The notes beneath the pieces were generated by a model, which was not told the origin of the DNA, ran no database searches, and saw only the letters and a list, made by a program, of their open reading frames with translations. A program made the translations under genes and the position numbers. A stretch of DNA of 49,950 bases, taken from NCBI GenBank assembly GCA_964631565.1, contig CAZVYJ010000021.1, forward strand, positions 1-49,950, in the 5' to 3' direction. This DNA is from CAZVYJ01 sp964631565. Lineage in GTDB: Bacteria > Planctomycetota > Phycisphaerae > SM23-33. Shown here piece by piece: positions 14,772-23,203 of the stretch. Each line of letters starts with the position of its first letter. Positions within the stretch are counted from its first letter, which is position 1.

Positions 14772-17408
14772 CTAATTGTCGTAGTGACTCAGCAGCCGCA
14801 CGCGGAGCCTTTCGATTGCAGACTCCAGCAGGTTGTCGTTCGAATGTGACGCGCCTATGATGGCGGCTGACTGTTTGTAATTGCCGAGCTGCTCGGCTAG
14901 CAGGGCAGCGTAATACCGGGCGACGGGAGTTTGCGACTTTTCGGCGACATCCTTCAGCATTTCTTCAGCCCGGAAAAGGTCGCCTCGCACCCACATGCAC
15001 AGGCCCTTGCGCATTTCGATGTCAGGTGAAGGTTGCGCCTTTGAGTAGGATTCGAGCGCATCGTCGACGAGTCCTTTCCGCAGCAGCAGGTCGCCGAGCA
15101 TTATGTTCGTCCATTTCGCCGGCTTGTCCTGGCCGCGAAGTTCGGCGATGGCTGCGTTCGTCATCTGCAGGGGCGGCGAAATGAGGGCCGGCACCCGTTT
15201 TTCCATCGGCAGCTCGTATACGCCTTCCGATTCGATGCGGGCTGTGATTTTTTTCATCTCACCGGCAATATTTTCTTTCAGGTCGCTTACTTCCGGGGGC
15301 ATGTTTTTCCGTTTGCCGGCCGGCAGGCTGTCGATGATTTCCTTAAGTTCGGCGGCAGCCTGCTCCTGGTATCCGGCCGCGGAGAGGTTGTATACATTGG
15401 CCATCGCGAACTTCAGAGCATCCTTTTCGCCGAGGCGTTTTTTATCCAGCTGGCGGAAAAGATACCTCGCCCCTGCGAAATTCACGTCTATTGGAATTGT
15501 CGGCGGCGGGGGAGAGTAGTCCGTCACCAGCGACCAGTTGTCGTATGCCTGGGCCAGCATGGCGTGAATTTTTTGCGGATCGGCAATTCCGCTCTGCTGC
15601 GCAGCCGTCAGGTAGCGTATCGCCAGCAGCGCCATGCGGTGGGGAATCGGTTTATGCGGCGCCGGACGCAGGAAGGATTCCGGCTTGCTCAGGCACAGCA
15701 GCATTTCGCCGAGCTTATAGTCAGCCGGCGGCGGATTCTGGGCGTACCACTTGCGGGTCAGCTTCAGGCCCTTGACGAAACCGTCGCGTTCGAGCGGCAG
15801 ATCAAGGGCGTCAAGCCTGACATCGGGTATGACATCACGCTGCTGAGGCTCGAGCTGGTCCTGGCCGTGCCAGTCCAGCCGTTCGAAGCACGCCGCGACG
15901 TTATCGATGCATATCAGTTTGAACCGTTTGGATGTCGCCAGTGTCGAAAGCGTATCATGGCGGTCGTGCTGCACCACGATAAAACGCACAGATTCCGGGA
16001 ACTCGACTTTTTCAGCGTTGGCCGGCGTTTTTAATGCTTTTACGATTTTATTGTGCCGCTCGAATTGTTCGAGCGAATGCGCTTCGAGCCGGCCGTCCAT
16101 CAAGAGTTTTCTCCGCGGGCTGCAGTGATAGATGAACAGTCCGGCGTCCCCGAAATCTTCGCAGAATATATCGCCTTCGGATTTGAGCTTGTCCAGGTAG
16201 TCCGCGACGCCTGTCGGGTGCAGGTACTCGGCCAGCCCGACTCCGAAACGGTTCACCCAGCCTGTCGCACGATAATGAAGCTCGGTGACGTAGGCGAAGA
16301 TGCTCGCCGCTGCCAGGATGAACGCCGCTGCAGTAGCTGCGCCGGAAAGACGCCGCAGTTTCGGCCGGGCGTCGGCAATGCGAGAGAAAAGCTCTCCGCC
16401 GTGCACGGCCAGCAGGTATCCGCAGACGGGGGCCATTATACCTGTGTTTCGCCTGGCCATGGCGGCCAGCGCCGAAAACGCCAGCAGCCATAAGACCTGA
16501 GCTATCGGCACGCGGCGGAAATTGACCAGCATGGCGATAGCGGTAAGCAATACCAGTATGATGTCCGGAATGTGGTATTGGAGAACTTCGATTGTCGGAC
16601 GCAGCTCTGTCGGTCCATAGGTATAAATTGCGATTTGCCCCGATATTCGGGTCCACAGCACAAAAGGCTGCATCGCGCCTTCGGCCAGCCACGGGTTCAG
16701 CAGGCATGCCGCCGTCGCCGCAATTGCCGCTGCGACCGCCTGCCGGGTCGGAAGATTGCCCGTCAGAGGCGCCCGTGATTTCATGAGCTTGTCGAGATGC
16801 GCCCCAATCACCGCCGACCAGATAATCCCCAGTCCCAGTATGAAAAGCCCCTGCATGTTCACCCACAGGATCATGATCGGCGTCAGCCAGAACAGCTTTG
16901 AGGCCGGTGCGCCCAGCCTCACCTTCTCCACGATGTGCAGCGAGACCACTATGTAAAGGAACGTGAAAATTTCCGGCCTGATGCGGATTCTGGACGCCAT
17001 GACCGCCAGCGTCAGCAGGCCGACCGGCAGCAGCCATGCGGCCGGAACCCGTTTTCGAAGGCTTGCTGCGAACACGAACATCGTAGCCGCAGCTGCCAGC
17101 GACTTCAGGACGCTAAGCAGCTCAAACCCGCCGACGGCGTGAAGGACGGAGACGATAATCTGGAACAGCCAGTGAACGTTAATCCAGTGCGGATCGGGCT
17201 CGACGCTGAACGGGTCGACGCCGAGAATCCGCATGTGCGAGAGCATCCAGTCGCCGCTGGCGAGATGCCAGAAAATATCGAAATTGAAAACTTTGGTCAG
17301 TCCCGCGGCGGCGCCGACAACGGTTAACGCCGCGACAGCCGCTATCGCCCATCGCGAGCCGGTCGTCAGGCTGCCGCTGCTGGTTTGTCTGTTGGCGGGT
17401 TGTGACAT
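14772..17408 (-). CDS. Large polytopic membrane protein with extracytoplasmic TPR region
   Basis: 878 aa. About ten membrane segments lie in residues 20-385. The first extracytoplasmic loop carries FNFDIFWHLASGDWML and WLFQIIV, an Asp-x-x-Trp-His-Leu arrangement reminiscent of GT-C membrane glycosyltransferases. Residues about 390-880 are soluble, with a LLMDGRLEAH segment and helical repeats of TPR type near the C-terminus (MLGDLLLRKGLVDDALESY). Family not recognised with certainty; it may be a GT-C-like protein or a membrane anchor for a TPR scaffold. It lies beside but opposite to the envelope operon. The ATG at 17408 follows an in-gap palindrome. Confidence 0.65.
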   Translation of the reverse strand: MSQPANRQTSSGSLTTGSRWAIAAVAALTVVGAAAGLTKVFNFDIFWHLASGDWMLSHMRILGVDPFSVEPDPHWINVHWLFQIIVSVLHAVGGFELLSVLKSLAAAATMFVFAASLRKRVPAAWLLPVGLLTLAVMASRIRIRPEIFTFLYIVVSLHIVEKVRLGAPASKLFWLTPIMILWVNMQGLFILGLGIIWSAVIGAHLDKLMKSRAPLTGNLPTRQAVAAAIAATAACLLNPWLAEGAMQPFVLWTRISGQIAIYTYGPTELRPTIEVLQYHIPDIILVLLTAIAMLVNFRRVPIAQVLWLLAFSALAAMARRNTGIMAPVCGYLLAVHGGELFSRIADARPKLRRLSGAATAAAFILAAASIFAYVTELHYRATGWVNRFGVGLAEYLHPTGVADYLDKLKSEGDIFCEDFGDAGLFIYHCSPRRKLLMDGRLEAHSLEQFERHNKIVKALKTPANAEKVEFPESVRFIVVQHDRHDTLSTLATSKRFKLICIDNVAACFERLDWHGQDQLEPQQRDVIPDVRLDALDLPLERDGFVKGLKLTRKWYAQNPPPADYKLGEMLLCLSKPESFLRPAPHKPIPHRMALLAIRYLTAAQQSGIADPQKIHAMLAQAYDNWSLVTDYSPPPPTIPIDVNFAGARYLFRQLDKKRLGEKDALKFAMANVYNLSAAGYQEQAAAELKEIIDSLPAGKRKNMPPEVSDLKENIAGEMKKITARIESEGVYELPMEKRVPALISPPLQMTNAAIAELRGQDKPAKWTNIMLGDLLLRKGLVDDALESYSKAQPSPDIEMRKGLCMWVRGDLFRAEEMLKDVAEKSQTPVARYYAALLAEQLGNYKQSAAIIGASHSNDNLLESAIERLRVRLLSHYDN

Positions 17409-17460
17409 GGCGAGAATTTATCCCGTCTGCCGGATTTCGGCAAGGATGTCGTTTTTGCAG

Positions 17461-17479
17461 CACGGCCGTCTCGGCTGTG
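17461..17479. repeat. Palindrome CACGGCCG-TCT-CGGCTGTG
   Basis: 8-bp stem with one G-T pair followed by TTTTTC on the plus strand. It shares its stem with 1824-1843. It resembles a plus-strand terminator, but no plus-strand gene ends within 2.7 kb upstream, so it is listed as a repeat. Confidence 0.45.
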
Positions 17480-17529
17480 TTTTTCTCGCAACACAGATAC
17501 TCCTGCTTTGGACTTACTTCTCAATCCTT

Positions 17530-18357
17530 TCACTCCCGCCCGTTGGCGATGGCGATGATTCCGGCAAGCCGGTCTGCGAAGCCGTCGTCGATAAGCTTTT
17601 CAAGCTCGTCAATCGGATAAAAAGTCTCCAGCATAAGCGTTCCGGTGTAGCCGGTCGCGCAGATGGAGCGGGCGAGGGCGTCGTTGTCGATCGAGCCGAA
17701 CGTGGGCATTTTATGTTCGTCGGCCTGACCGGAATTGTCGGAGTAGTGTATGTATATCATCTGCCCGGCTGTCTGGAGGATAATCTCGGCCGGGTCGCCT
17801 ATGAGATGCGCATGTCCCGTGTCGAAGCATAATCCGGTATTCGGCGCTGCGAGATTCTTCAATATGCCGGCCAGTTCCGCCACGTTCCATCCGATGGGGT
17901 GATAGCCCGGCAGATTTTCAAACGCGTATTTCACGCCTATGCTCCGCCCGAACCCGCCAAGCTCCACTACGGATTTTTTGAGCTGGCCGATGCGAACGGT
18001 CCGTTCCCGGTCCGATATTCCTTCGCGGCGGATAGTCGAGCAATGCACCACGACCAGCGGACCGCCAAGCCTGAGGGCCAGTTCGCCCTCGGCCCTGTAC
18101 GTGTCCACGGCGAAGCGTCTGGTCTGCTCCACGGGTGATGACGGGTCGAACTGTTCGCCGAACACGCCATGCAGGCTGTCGCAGGGCATACCGCCTGCGG
18201 CCACCACGTCCAGCATCTGCCGGATGCTTACACCTGCTTCATGGTTGCGATAGACCTGGACCGTCGTGCAGCCGAGCCGGCGCAGACAGTCGAGGTATTG
18301 TTCTGGCGGAATGTCATCGAAACCGACGGGAGCTATGGTGCCGAGATGAACCTGCAT
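17530..18357 (-). CDS. Sugar phosphate isomerase/epimerase-like TIM-barrel protein
   Basis: 275 aa in the xylose isomerase-like/AP endonuclease 2 barrel family. Metal-ligand positions typical of the family are visible at barrel strand ends: FENLPG (Glu), CFDTGHAHL (Asp, His), IHYSDNSGQADEH (His/Asp) and LETFYP (Glu). Members act as sugar or inositol epimerases/isomerases and occasionally as DNA repair enzymes; the substrate is not readable here. It precedes nothing obviously related: mcsB ends 41 nt away on the same strand, so co-transcription from the mcsA promoter is possible. Confidence 0.75.
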   Translation of the reverse strand: MQVHLGTIAPVGFDDIPPEQYLDCLRRLGCTTVQVYRNHEAGVSIRQMLDVVAAGGMPCDSLHGVFGEQFDPSSPVEQTRRFAVDTYRAEGELALRLGGPLVVVHCSTIRREGISDRERTVRIGQLKKSVVELGGFGRSIGVKYAFENLPGYHPIGWNVAELAGILKNLAAPNTGLCFDTGHAHLIGDPAEIILQTAGQMIYIHYSDNSGQADEHKMPTFGSIDNDALARSICATGYTGTLMLETFYPIDELEKLIDDGFADRLAGIIAIANGRE

Positions 18358-18398
18358 TATTTATCTTCCGTGATTTTCCATGCGGCGATGAACGCCTG

Positions 18399-19454
18399 TT
18401 ACTTCACTGCCAGCCGGCGACGGATAAAAATGCTTCTGGATTCTGCCCGCTCGTCGGCGGTCATTTCCCTGCCCATGATTTTCTGCAGGTGGGCCGGCTG
18501 AGTCAGCAGGAACAGTTCGTTGATGGCCTTGATGTCCAGCTCGGTAATCAGGCCGAGGTTCACCCCCAGCCTGACCAGCGACAGGAGGTACATGGTTTCT
18601 TCGGAACTGACCAGCCTGGCCGATTTGAGAATCTCCAGCGCGCGGAAGACCTTGTCTTCCATGGCGAGTTTGCGTTTTTTCATGAGCGACTGGCGTGCGC
18701 TCAGTTCATAGTTGATGAAATGCGGCACGATTTCGTCGTGGAATTCCTGGACGAGCTGGTCTTCAGTCTTGCCGAGGGTCGTCTGGTTGGAAACCTGGAA
18801 GAAATCGCCGGTCGCCTCGGTGCCTTCGCCGTACAGGCCGCGGATGGCCAGGTGCATGTCGCGTGCGGCCCGGAACGCCTTCTCGATTTCGCCGGTCATC
18901 TTCAGTGCCGGCAGATGCAGCATTACGCTCACCCGCAAACCCGTGCCGACGTTGGTCGGGCAGGCTGTCAGGTAGCCGTAGCGGCTGTGGAAGGCGTAGT
19001 CAATCTTGTGCTCGATCAAATCGTCGATTCGGTTTATCTCGGCCATCGCGTCCATGAGCTGCAGGCCGCTGCGGAGAACCTGTATCCGCAGGTGGTCTTC
19101 CTCGTTCACCATGATGGCGAGCTTTTCGTTGCTGCTTATGGCGACGCCGCGCGGATGCGTGGCCTTTGCGTGCTGCCGCGAAATGAGATGCCGTTCGACG
19201 AGCAGCTCCCGGTCCAGTTCGCATACGGAGTCTATTTTCACATAGAAAACCTCGTTGGCGATGCCGGCTGCAAGAATTTCGTCCCGCAGCTTGTTTTCGA
19301 GGTCTTCCTGCTGCTGTGAGGAGCACTTGCAGAGAAACGGCATGCCGGCGAGATTCCTAGCCAGGCGAATGCGCGACGATATCGCCACTTCCTGCAGCGG
19401 CCCGCCGCCGCGAAGCCATTCACCGGCCCGGCTTGTCAGATCGGCAAGTTTCAC
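18399..19454 (-). CDS. mcsB: Protein arginine kinase McsB
   Basis: 351 aa, guanidino-kinase fold. It phosphorylates arginine on proteins, in Bacillus marking them for ClpCP and controlling CtsR. Visible motifs: SSRIRLARN (26-34), the active-site Cys in RYGYLTACPTNVGTGLR (C165), MHLAIRGLYGEGTEA, and the C-terminal helical domain rich in Arg (FIRRRLAVK). GTG 19454 overlaps the mcsA stop (GTGA); a much longer upstream frame is noise over mcsA. Neither clpC nor ctsR is in this window. The mcsA-mcsB pair is best known in Firmicutes, so its role here is inferred by homology. Confidence 0.92.
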   Translation of the reverse strand: MKLADLTSRAGEWLRGGGPLQEVAISSRIRLARNLAGMPFLCKCSSQQQEDLENKLRDEILAAGIANEVFYVKIDSVCELDRELLVERHLISRQHAKATHPRGVAISSNEKLAIMVNEEDHLRIQVLRSGLQLMDAMAEINRIDDLIEHKIDYAFHSRYGYLTACPTNVGTGLRVSVMLHLPALKMTGEIEKAFRAARDMHLAIRGLYGEGTEATGDFFQVSNQTTLGKTEDQLVQEFHDEIVPHFINYELSARQSLMKKRKLAMEDKVFRALEILKSARLVSSEETMYLLSLVRLGVNLGLITELDIKAINELFLLTQPAHLQKIMGREMTADERAESRSIFIRRRLAVK

Positions 19455-19939
19455 GAATTTTCGAACTCCCTTATCTGGTCGCGAAGCATTGCAGCCCGCT
19501 CGTAATCCTCGGCTGCGATGGCGCCCTTGAGCTGCGCACGAAGCCGGAGAATCGAGTTCTGCTTTTTCTGGTCTCCGCCGGCACGATGGGGAACCTTGCC
19601 GATATGCTGGGTCGCGCCGTCGTGTGCACGCTCCAGCAGCACCAGCAGCGGTTTTTCGAACGCGTCGTAATCGTTGGGGCAGCCGAGCAGGCCGTTCTGG
19701 CGGAACTGCGAGAACGTCATCCCGCAGACTTCGCAGGTCGGCTCGGCCTCGTCGCTGTCGCCGGCGGTCTGGAGTATGAAATCCTCCAGCAGCTGGCTTA
19801 TGGGCATGCCGGTCTTGATGGTGAAACCTTCGTCGGCTGCGCATTCCTCGCAGAGGTGCTTTTCGATCTTCTCGCCGTTGATGATCTCTGTAAGGTAGAT
19901 TGTGGCCGGCTTGCCGCACTTGTCGCACTTATTGTTCAT
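19451..19939 (-). CDS. mcsA: McsA-like zinc protein with UVR motif
   Basis: 162 aa. The N-terminal zinc site is CDKC (C5, C8) with HLCEEC. The second has CEVCGMTFSQFRQNGLLGC, but where Bacillus McsA reads C-x-x-C the sequence is GCPNDY, so one Cys ligand is replaced by Asp. A UvrB/UvrC (UVR) helix pair closes the protein (AIAAEDYERAAMLRDQIREF). McsA activates McsB and recruits it to ClpC. It is coupled to mcsB by a 4-nt overlap, and the ATG at 19939 gives the family-standard N-terminus. Confidence 0.88.
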   Translation of the reverse strand: MNNKCDKCGKPATIYLTEIINGEKIEKHLCEECAADEGFTIKTGMPISQLLEDFILQTAGDSDEAEPTCEVCGMTFSQFRQNGLLGCPNDYDAFEKPLLVLLERAHDGATQHIGKVPHRAGGDQKKQNSILRLRAQLKGAIAAEDYERAAMLRDQIREFENS

Positions 19940-19991
19940 TTATCGTATTTGCCCTCGCGCGTCACAATAGTAAGAACGGCGGAAACGGGCG

Positions 19992-20384
19992 TCAAGTTCG
20001 CTTCTGTTTCGGATAAAAAGCGGCCCTGCAGCCCGGGGCTTCCGTTACCTCGACTCTATACAACAGTTTAGCAGCATCGCCGAGTTTTTGCGCAAGTAAT
20101 TCGGCGATGCATTCAGCCACCCGCTCCGCCGACGGCGCCATGTTGCCCATCGCATCGTGCCGGTTGAGGTCGCCGCCTTCCAGCTCGCCCGTTACGGCGT
20201 CCAGTGCATCGCGGACCTCGATAAAATCGATGACGACACCCATCGGCTCGGCGAGCCTGTCGGAGCGGAAGGTCGCTGATACTCCCCACAGGTGCTCATG
20301 CGGCGGCTCGCTGCCGCCGCCCGACAGGGGCAGCGAGTGCGTCGCCGTGAACTCGGCGTCGACGGTAATTTCGTACAGACTCAT
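19992..20384 (-). CDS. 6-pyruvoyl-tetrahydropterin synthase/QueD-like protein
   Basis: 130 aa, T-fold. Three zinc ligands are in place: H16 in FTATHSL, and H29 and H31 in PPHEHLW. In QueD the second and third His come in HGH, preceded by the catalytic Cys about four residues before; here the segment SGGGSEPPHEH has no Cys. The later VIDFIEVRDAL and the Glu near the C-terminus (VTEAPGC) are kept. This is a PTPS-superfamily enzyme that may not make 6-carboxytetrahydropterin. Other queuosine genes are absent nearby. Start at 20384 (MSLYEITV) by family N-terminus; no strong ribosome site. Confidence 0.75.
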   Translation of the reverse strand: MSLYEITVDAEFTATHSLPLSGGGSEPPHEHLWGVSATFRSDRLAEPMGVVIDFIEVRDALDAVTGELEGGDLNRHDAMGNMAPSAERVAECIAELLAQKLGDAAKLLYRVEVTEAPGCRAAFYPKQKRT

Positions 20385-20516
20385 AGTATGTATTTCGGCA
20401 AAGCAGGCCGATTTGCCGCAGCGCCGAATAAAACTTCTCTGCCGGGCGACTGCTCCGGCAGCTTCCATCCGAACATGGTCCGACTGCGGGGCGGTTTGCC
20501 CCGTCGCCGTATAAAA

Positions 20517-21584
20517 CTATTTGCCAAGGGCCTGCTCCAGCATCTTCCAGCCGAACATGGTCTGGGTTATGTACAGCCTCTTCTGGAATATCTTTATCGA
20601 GCCTTTGCCCTCGGGCTGCCACATCTCTTCGCCGATGGATTCCTTGATGATTTTGATCAGCGCCTCTTCCTTTTCCTTGCGGGTCTCGGCCATTTTCTTG
20701 CCGTCGCCGTCGCTATCATCTTCTTCTTCGAAGAGGGTATTATCGCTGCCGCTGTCGCCGTTCTTGTCGCCGGAGAGCACCTGCTTGTTTATGTTCGGAC
20801 CTTCGGAATCCGGAATGATCATGAGGAGGTCTGCGACGTCGTATATGCGGGTCACCTTTTTTGTGTCGAGCGACGCGCCGGTTGCGATATGGATGACGTT
20901 TTCATTCGCCACCCAGTAGACGCGGTTGTACTTGTCATTGTCGCCGCTCAGCCCGTCGAGTACGAGGTCCAGGGCCTGGCCGAGGGAAACGTCGGTCACG
21001 TCCAGCGTGACTGGCGTAGTCTTGTCGATGCCGACCTGCTCCAGCGACTTCCAGTTGACGTAAAAGTTGGCGTCGCTGATTTTGCGGAAATAGTCGATGA
21101 CATCCGACAGAGGCATGTCCTTGAATTCGATTTTCAGCGGCTGGACTGTCGGCTTCTTTTCTTTTGCGTCTTCAGCGGCACGGGTCGGCAGCGATTTGCG
21201 GTGAAGCACCAGATGCTGCGTGGTTACACGAACCGTGTTGCCGTCGATGTACCACGCCAGCGGCGATCCTTCGGCCGCAGCCTGCGCCAGGACGAGATCC
21301 AGCAATTCCGCCGGCGTTATATCACTCGCCCGCATCGTTATCTTCTGATCCTGCTTCGCGCCGGCGGCCTCTATTGCGGGCCAGTCCGCTTCGATTTTCA
21401 CATCCGCCAGCTTGGCGATGGTTTCGACGGCCTGTTTGAAGCTGCCTTTCACAAGGGCCTTGGGCAGTTTCCGGCTCATCGCCTCTTCGGCGGTTTTGGG
21501 CCTGGCGGGCTTTTCATCATCGGCGGGAAGCGATACCTGCAGCAGGCATACACAGAGAAGCACAGCAAGAACGTACCTTGTCAT
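20517..21584 (-). CDS. Secreted protein with two STN-like domains
   Basis: 355 aa with a signal peptide (MTRYVLAVLLCVCLLQVSL). Two secretin/TonB N-terminal (STN) short domains follow: around residues 40-125 (MRASDITPAELLDLVLAQA, WYIDGNTVRVTT) and around 150-240 (LKIEFKDMPLSDVIDYFRKI, VTLDVTDVSLGQALDLVLDG, YWVANENVIHIAT). An acidic Asp/Ser/Gly linker and a C-terminal domain end in FGWKMLEQALGK. STN folds pack in periplasmic secretin and TonB rings, but no secretin barrel follows, so this may be a periplasmic assembly or binding protein. The start has GGAGG 6 nt upstream, and a promoter lies at 21706-21734. Confidence 0.75.
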   Translation of the reverse strand: MTRYVLAVLLCVCLLQVSLPADDEKPARPKTAEEAMSRKLPKALVKGSFKQAVETIAKLADVKIEADWPAIEAAGAKQDQKITMRASDITPAELLDLVLAQAAAEGSPLAWYIDGNTVRVTTQHLVLHRKSLPTRAAEDAKEKKPTVQPLKIEFKDMPLSDVIDYFRKISDANFYVNWKSLEQVGIDKTTPVTLDVTDVSLGQALDLVLDGLSGDNDKYNRVYWVANENVIHIATGASLDTKKVTRIYDVADLLMIIPDSEGPNINKQVLSGDKNGDSGSDNTLFEEEDDSDGDGKKMAETRKEKEEALIKIIKESIGEEMWQPEGKGSIKIFQKRLYITQTMFGWKMLEQALGK

Positions 21585-21705
21585 GACGCACCTCCATCGC
21601 AAGGGGGTTGTTACTTCCATAATCGTCTGCTGTGGTATGTATGGATGAGGGCGTTAATGAATATAAAGATATCAAAGCAGGTAACGGCTTGTCTCATCCG
21701 GTTTT

Positions 21706-21734
21706 ATTATAACTTTGGCGATTATGGATGTGAA
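21706..21734 (-). promoter_or_regulatory. Sigma-70-type promoter for the STN gene
   Basis: On the minus strand, TTCACA (21734-21729, 5/6) is followed by a 17-nt spacer and TATAAT (21711-21706, 6/6). This would give a leader of roughly 115 nt before the STN start codon at 21584. Confidence 0.6.
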
Positions 21735-21817
21735 GATTGCTGCTGCGCGCAGGTAATGGAAATTTTTCCCGGCATGAGGCTGGACGCTTGGGACGATGTG
21801 ACTGAACTTGTCGGCCG

Positions 21818-22204
21818 TTATATCGCCTGCGAACGGTCGGCGGAGGCCATTCCTGCCGCATCTTCGATTGCAGCAATGAGTTGTGACGGATGTTCAATCG
21901 GCTTGATGAGTATCGAGTAACCGGCTGAAACCCATGTCTGCCAGTCGGCGGGATCGTCGCTTTCATTGAAAGTCACTAAAATCTTGCCGGCCGGGAAATT
22001 AACCTGTGAAGCCGAGCGTTCCCGCCAGTCTGCTATGCATTGCGGCGGGGCGATTATGATATCCGGCCGCCAGTTGTTGGCGATAGAGATGGCTATGGCG
22101 GGACATGCCTCGTCAATCAATTCATAGCCCTGCTCGCCAAGCGTTTTGTACGCCATGCTGAGCAGATTCCAGTCCGAATCGGTTATCAGAATTTTCGTGG
22201 CCAT
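21818..22204 (-). CDS. CheY-like receiver domain without phospho-acceptor Asp
   Basis: 128 aa, a single response-regulator-like domain. ILITDSDW keeps an acidic residue after beta 1, and beta 5 ends LIKPIE with the conserved Lys-Pro. Where receivers carry the phosphorylated Asp after beta 3, this has DIIIAPPQC, so no Asp is available. It is most likely a pseudo-receiver used for protein contact. No output domain or kinase is next to it. The ATG at 22204 is preceded by GGAAAT; function unknown. Confidence 0.65.
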   Translation of the reverse strand: MATKILITDSDWNLLSMAYKTLGEQGYELIDEACPAIAISIANNWRPDIIIAPPQCIADWRERSASQVNFPAGKILVTFNESDDPADWQTWVSAGYSILIKPIEHPSQLIAAIEDAAGMASADRSQAI

Positions 22205-22320
22205 GACATTTCCTCTTGGCCCAGCAAGTGACGTGGCTGTTCCGTTCCATATGAATTATAGTGTGCAGGCCGTGCGGGATGCGATTCGTAATCTGAGGCA
22301 GGTGCTTTGGAAGCGTTTTA

Positions 22321-23190
22321 TTATACCACGCTTCGCAGATAGCCGCGTGTCGTGGCGAACCACCCGCTGCCCCATGTATGCAGACCGTGCAGCAGAAGTG
22401 TTGCTATGGCTACCGGAGTGAGTTCGCAATACCTGCGTTCGATGAATGTCACGACGGCGGCAGGATGATTGCGAATAGTGACCATTTCGGAGTGTTCATG
22501 TGCGTCGACCGCATCGGCGGTGCAGTTGTGGATTTCCGATGCGTCGGCATCGGCCGCGATGTCGAACACCAGTTCAGGCTGGACTATGTGCTTGTCACGC
22601 ACCAGTCCGGTGCAGATCATGCTCGAGACCCGTTCCGGCCCGATGTGGGTTTCCTCGGTCAGCTCTTTGAGCATAATCTGCGACGGGTCCGGCGGCACGC
22701 CCGGCGATGCGCTCGGCTCGACCATGCCGCCGATGGGGTGAATGCGCCCGGGATGGCATATCATTTTTTCGCTGCGGCGGCCCATGACTATGTAGCCGTC
22801 CGCCGAGATAATGCTCGCCGATACGCCGAGCGGATTGGCGAGCACTTCGGGGGCATTAGTGTAGCGAAGGTATGCATTTCGGAGATTCGTGCCGAGAAAT
22901 TCGCGGTAGCTGACCGCACCGAGCGTCATGTGCAGGCGGCTGTCGGATGACGCGTAATTGACCAGCCGGCATAGTTCGCCGTCGTAAAGCACCAGATTGT
23001 TTTCACGTGCGCGGGCGGTTTCGGCCTGCCATGTCTGCTCGATAAGTGCGTCTATTTTGTCGTCCGTGCTTCGCAGCTCGTCGGACCATTCGACTGCAAT
23101 CTGCCCGGGGTCGTAAGGCCCGGCTACGTCCAGAAAGAACGTGCCGCAATCGCGGGGGCCGTCGGTATGATGTGCGGGTTCCTGCGGCAT
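22321..23190 (-). CDS. Nudix hydrolase family protein
   Basis: 289 aa. The Nudix fold is seen around residues 125-235: VSASIISADGYIVMGRRSE, then GGMVEPSASPGVPPDPSQIM and LKELTEETHIG. The Nudix box Gx5Ex7REUxEExGU is stretched, with an insertion before the helix, and Arg is replaced by Lys in KELTEE. The N-terminal 110 residues (LVLYDGELCRL) resemble NUDT22-type UDP-sugar hydrolases, which share this layout; that comparison is from memory. Substrate unproven. It ends shortly before a small gap and starts 13 nt downstream of the hemB stop on the same strand, so the two may be co-transcribed. Confidence 0.72.
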   Translation of the reverse strand: MPQEPAHHTDGPRDCGTFFLDVAGPYDPGQIAVEWSDELRSTDDKIDALIEQTWQAETARARENNLVLYDGELCRLVNYASSDSRLHMTLGAVSYREFLGTNLRNAYLRYTNAPEVLANPLGVSASIISADGYIVMGRRSEKMICHPGRIHPIGGMVEPSASPGVPPDPSQIMLKELTEETHIGPERVSSMICTGLVRDKHIVQPELVFDIAADADASEIHNCTADAVDAHEHSEMVTIRNHPAAVVTFIERRYCELTPVAIATLLLHGLHTWGSGWFATTRGYLRSVV

Positions 23191-23203
23191 TTTTAACAGA
23201 GCC

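Noticed and set aside
19455..19928. Upstream extension of the mcsB frame
   Set aside because: It lies over mcsA in another frame; McsB family length fits the GTG at 19454.
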